Of a stretch of 64,000 nt of DNA, positions 60,344 through 64,000 are shown one piece after another. A program made the translations under genes and the position numbers. The stretch spans positions 14,597,001 through 14,661,000 of the forward strand of contig JAQISU010000003.1 in assembly GCA_029339505.1 (NCBI GenBank). Reading direction: 5' to 3'. The stretch is from Unio delphinus (taxonomy: Eukaryota; Mollusca; Bivalvia; Unionida; Unionidae). The notes below the pieces were generated by a model. It was given only the letters and a program-made list of their open reading frames with translations. It was not told the origin of the DNA and searched no databases. The first letter of the stretch is position 1. Every line of letters starts with the position of its first letter.

Positions 60344-61546
60344 ATATAAAACACACAGACAGGTCACCATTGTGTGGCCACTGGTTGGTAGGTTATGTTA
60401 ACACATCGATAGACATGTTTATTGAATTGTACTGAATACAAAAAGCTCAACTTGGAAATAGGAAATGTATATATTAGTCATGCAAAAAAAGCAGATATTT
60501 TGCATCCTAGATGGTTCTTAATATAATACATACCTAAGGTCATCAACCAGTGTTCGACAGACTGTGACGCTAGGGGTCGATAAAAGGACAGAAAGGCTAT
60601 AAAAATGCAAAGTACATGTCTGAGCCATATTTGTGATTACTATAGGCGAATTATTTCGTCATCCACTAATGTCGATTGTGTTATCCCAAGACTGAATCAC
60701 AGTTTTAAACATTTGGACTGAAGAAAATATAAGTGTGGATTAAACACAGATATTGTAAAAAAAATTAACAGTAATATGATTTATTTAGTAATTTCGCGGT
60801 TACTTATTATGATACAGTTTTGCTTTCATTTATCGTTCGAGCTTACCCAAAAAGCCGGCCGACCATATGGGAATATTATTATACCATCTTCAAGAGCTCT
60901 AAGCAGTACTTACAGGTAATGACTCGCGCCCTCACCACCCTAAGTTTTCAGCATTACTGGTGATCATTTATCACACTTCAGAATAAGCTTTGACACTCAG
61001 ATTTGACATTTTGTATATAAATAAGTCGTTGTTTCTAATCTGTGAGCTGGTAAATAACTTTTGAAGCACAGGAAAGTCTAGATGCGTAATAAACATTCAT
61101 TTTCTTTTGTATTTCGAAAAAATCAGTCCTCCTTATTTATCATCGTTCAATTCGGAAGAAGAAAAAAAAAATACAGTTTTCGGTGTCGAAAACTTTCTTG
61201 ACATATAATATGTAGATTTCTTTAAGTGTATTGACCATCCACCACATACCCATTAAAAACAAATATGCGTGCTCGAAAGCAAATCCCAGCACCCACCCCA
61301 CCCCCAAAATACCAATGGCCGCTCACTAATGTTGAAAAGAATGTGTGAGCGGTACGTGACCGGGTGATGTCAACAAAGTGTTGGTTTCAGATTACAAATT
61401 ATATGCATGTTCGGTCAAGGTAATTGAGATAGACTCAAGGCCAGTAAGTCCAATAAAAGTGATTTTAGACCCATTATCCGCATTTAGTTTTTCCGCCATT
61501 GAAAATCTTACGGTTTCTTCGTTTTCTCTCCCTCAGATTGCACCAC
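60342..61546. other. 1.2 kb non-coding stretch, nothing recognised
   Basis: AAGAGCTCTAAGCAGTACTTAC near 60890 resembles the 3' end of LINE family 1 (AAGCTCTAAGCACTTTAC) but is too short to call. Confidence 0.4.
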
Positions 61547-61560
61547 CTTAAATGAAAGAA

Positions 61561-61880
61561 TTGTTTGTTTGATTAGGATTTTTAACGTAGCTTTAACAAT
61601 TTTTCAGTCATATCGCTACGATGTCTGCAGTGAGGCAGTTTATAGTGATGTCTAGCACTGAGACATCATTCCGCAGACATGTAGCATGATGTCTCACCCA
61701 GTCACATTATCCTGACACCAGGCCGACCAGTCCTAACACTAACCTCTTAATGCTGAGCGTCAAGCGAGGCAGCTGTTAGTACCATTTTTGTAAGTCTTTG
61801 GTATGACTCGGCCGGGGATCGAACCTACGACCTCCCGCTTCCGGGGCGGACGCTCTAACAAATAGGCCACCGGAGCGGTT
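61561..61880 (-). mobile_element. tRNA-derived SINE family A, copy 5, with 14-bp TSD
   Basis: Full-length minus-strand copy of 320 bp flanked by CTTAAATGAAAGAA (61547-61560 and 61881-61894). The intact TSD defines the family's true ends: 5' ACCGCTCCGGTGGCC-like and 3' ...AATCAAACAAACAA. Confidence 0.96.
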
Positions 61881-61894
61881 CTTAAATGAAAGAA

Positions 61895-62534
61895 ATTATC
61901 ACCATTGTTCTTACAGAGATCCGTATATGTGAACAACATTGGTTCGTCTTTGAAAATTACTTTGTTTAAATATTTACGCATTCGCTAGAAATTATATCAT
62001 TAAGCGATAGATTAGAAATTAAATTAGGAATGTTTAAGCATTACGTCGCGGTGCATAGATAATGCTGAATTTTTTTCATAAATAAACCTTTTAAAATGAA
62101 GCGAAAGAAATCTCGCCGTCATAACATCGTAAAATATATTTTAAGCTTTATTGGTCTTTAGACTATATTTCTTCCAAATTTCGCTAGCACAAGTTATCTC
62201 TACCCCTTGTCCACTATTTAGAGGATCGCCGTGAAACACGAGACACACATTCATCAAACGGTATTGTTGGATTTTTATGAAAATCTTACTTCTTGCAAAT
62301 ACATTATGGCCGCCACAGCAGCCATATTGAATTTTGTCATATCTACATCTCCTGATGGTCATGTCAGTATGGACTTTTCACTTAAAAGACTTCCTTTGAT
62401 GACTAATTGATATTAGTTAACATTCCCGACGTCATATGTGGCTGCCACACCGGCTCCGCTGGAAAATCGTATCACTATTTTTCCAGCGTGTATGATCTTA
62501 TCAACATGGATTTTCACTGAAAGACTTCTGATAA
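61895..62534. repeat. Diverged repeat with GCCACAGCAGCCAT motifs
   Basis: Phrases such as ATGGCCGCCACAGCAGCCAT (about 62307), TCAGTATGGACTTTTCACTTAAAAGACTT (about 62365) and ATCAACATGGATTTTCACTGAAAGACTT (62500) recur two or three times here and again in weaker form at 62940-63130. The family A SINE at 62535 interrupts the series. Confidence 0.45.
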
Positions 62535-62851
62535 CCGCCCTGGTGGCCAAGTGGTTAGAGCGTCCGCCGTGGAAGCGGGAGGTCGTGGGTTCAATCCCCG
62601 GCCGAGTCATACCAAAGACTTACAAAAATGGTACTAACATCTGCCTCGCTTGGCGCTCAGCATTAAGAGGTTAGTGTTAGGACTGGTCGACCTGCTGTCA
62701 GGATAATGTGACTGGGTGGGACATAATGCTACATGTTTGCGTCATGATGCCCCAGTGCTAGACATCACTATAAACTGCCTCACCGCAGACATCGTAGCGA
62801 TATGACTGAAAAATTGTTAAAGCTACGTTAAAAATCCTAATCAAACAAACA
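62535..62851 (+). mobile_element. tRNA-derived SINE family A, copy 6
   Basis: Head CCGCCCTGGTGGCCAAGTGG, B box GTGGGTTCAATCCCC, full body and 3' end TTAAAAATCCTAATCAAACAAAC. Flanking duplication not evident. Confidence 0.93.
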
Positions 62852-63280
62852 ATTCTTTCAGTTGGTTTTCAATGCAAATGGTGCCCTTCGTACATCCATC
62901 ATGGCTGTTACGATAACTGTTTTAAAACACCACCTACATGAGGGTTTTTTTTTAAACCAAAAGACTTTTAATGATATAAATTGTCGCCAGTGAAAATACC
63001 AACTGACAACCAATATGTCCACCACAGCAGCTAATTTTAAAATGCTTGCTAACGATGAAGAATAGCAGTGATGGCTAATTGGAAGAAAAAACGATTGTTT
63101 TATCTTGAATTCCATGAAAATTTTCACCCATAAGAGCCTCAAGACCCAATGAGGGATTTCTGTATTTTATTGTTACGTTGTAAATTAAAAGATGAGTCGA
63201 TAGCAAATATTCGGGAAAAGATAACAAATATACAATCATCGTTTTACTACGCAATCAACAATTTTTATAACTACATCTAC
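62852..63280. other. Non-coding stretch
   Basis: Holds diverged copies of the GCCACAGCAGC-type phrases noted at 61895-62534; no gene is seen. Confidence 0.4.
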
Positions 63281-63315
<35 letters not shown>

Positions 63316-63350
63316 CTCTCTTAGGGTTTCATTATCTCTCTTAGGGTTTC
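63281..63350 (+). repeat. (ATT)n microsatellite followed by a 20-bp tandem duplication
   Basis: About twelve ATT units, then ATTATCTCTCTTAGGGTTTC twice (63311-63330 and 63331-63350). Confidence 0.97.
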
Positions 63351-63515
63351 ATCCCAGAATTACTTAGGTCAGAATATACAAAAATTATAGTTACAGCGGT
63401 ATTTTCGACTATTTTGGAGCACGCTTTAAACATGATGTCATAGTATGTGTATAAATAATCAATGCAACATAATTTGGGTGACAACCCAATGACAAATGTT
63501 TGGGTTATTTTTTAG

Positions 63516-63775
63516 TATTTGAAATATTTGGCGCTTAAACCACGCCTATTCATTAGCAAAGTACGTAACACATAATTCGGAGTATTTGAAAATGACACTT
63601 AAACCACGCCTACTCGTTACCATAGTACATAACGCATAAGACAGTGTATTTGTAATTGACATGTACACCACCCCTACTCATTACCATATTACTTAAAATA
63701 TCAATCGGAGTATGAATAAGTGTCACCTAAACATAGCCTACTCATGACCATAGTACTAAACACATAATCCGTTCT
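63516..63775 (+). repeat. 64-bp tandem repeat, 4 diverged copies
   Basis: AAACCACGCCTA-like anchors occur at 63537, 63601, 63665 and 63729, exactly 64 bp apart, each followed by CTCATTACCATAGTAC-like sequence. Confidence 0.95.
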
Positions 63776-64000
63776 CGCATCACATAAAAGTCAGCATATT
63801 TTAAACTGATACTCACCACATGTGAACTGGTTGTACAGTATTTAGCTTTAAATATTGCATGAAAACTGTCTGAAATAAATTCTAGGTATAAGGTTTTCAT
63901 TTTGTATCTATAATATACGCTGGCATTAAACTAACTGACTTACATCATTGTCTGAATATCCAACAACAGTGTTACACCTCGAGTTGCCCTGTCGGATTTA

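Overview
The window is repeat-rich, AT-rich nuclear DNA from an animal, most likely a lophotrochozoan such as a mollusc. The basis is the gene-poor layout, several non-LTR retrotransposon families with microsatellite tails, two families of tRNA-derived SINEs, hAT-type MITEs with 8-bp target duplications, a solo LTR and many long microsatellites. The taxon is an inference. I see nothing prokaryotic, no CRISPR, no rRNA and no intact tRNA gene.

Only one protein-coding gene is well supported: an intronless 547-codon gene on the minus strand at 47492-49135. It encodes an N-terminal CxxC-x16-CxxC zinc ribbon, an acidic Asn-rich middle and a C-terminal basic coiled coil. Its function is unknown to me. 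A weaker candidate is a 70-codon ORF at 33124-33336 with a signal-peptide-like start, possibly the coding exon of a small secreted peptide. A CCAAT/TATA/splice-donor arrangement lies 4.5 kb upstream at 28588-28674.

Layout. From 1 to 5 kb there is a hAT MITE with TSD (1333-1635), a solo LTR with TSD (2442-3242), a hairpin, a TGTAAY minisatellite and a (TA)n tract. From 4.4 to 21 kb the sequence is dominated by old, diverged local repeats: a unit of about 2 kb recurs near 4.4, 12.4, 18.0 and 18.6 kb. They are interrupted by three unrelated LINE fragments (7.8-9.3, 10.5-11.8 and 16.1-17.1 kb), a 53-bp satellite and a frameshifted Cys-rich pseudogene that the third LINE splits. From 21 to 25 kb nothing is recognisable. 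A second, longer copy of the first LINE lies at 25.8-28.2 kb. From 35.5 to 45.0 kb lies a recent direct tandem duplication with about 4.7-kb units, roughly 0.3 percent diverged, whose first copy carries an 80-bp insert copied from its own left flank. Parts of these units are inverted, diverged copies of the 9.8-12.3 kb region. The zinc-ribbon gene follows at 47.5-49.1 kb. From 50 to 64 kb the content is again repeats: SINEs (one split by a hAT MITE), a foldback element, a palindromic microsatellite and minisatellites.

The genes visible do not form a pathway. What the window mainly records is nested transposition, microsatellite growth at retrotransposon tails and repeated segmental duplication. 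No clearly new molecular system is visible. The best leads are the zinc-ribbon/coiled-coil gene, the candidate peptide gene and the tandem duplication with its templated insertion.
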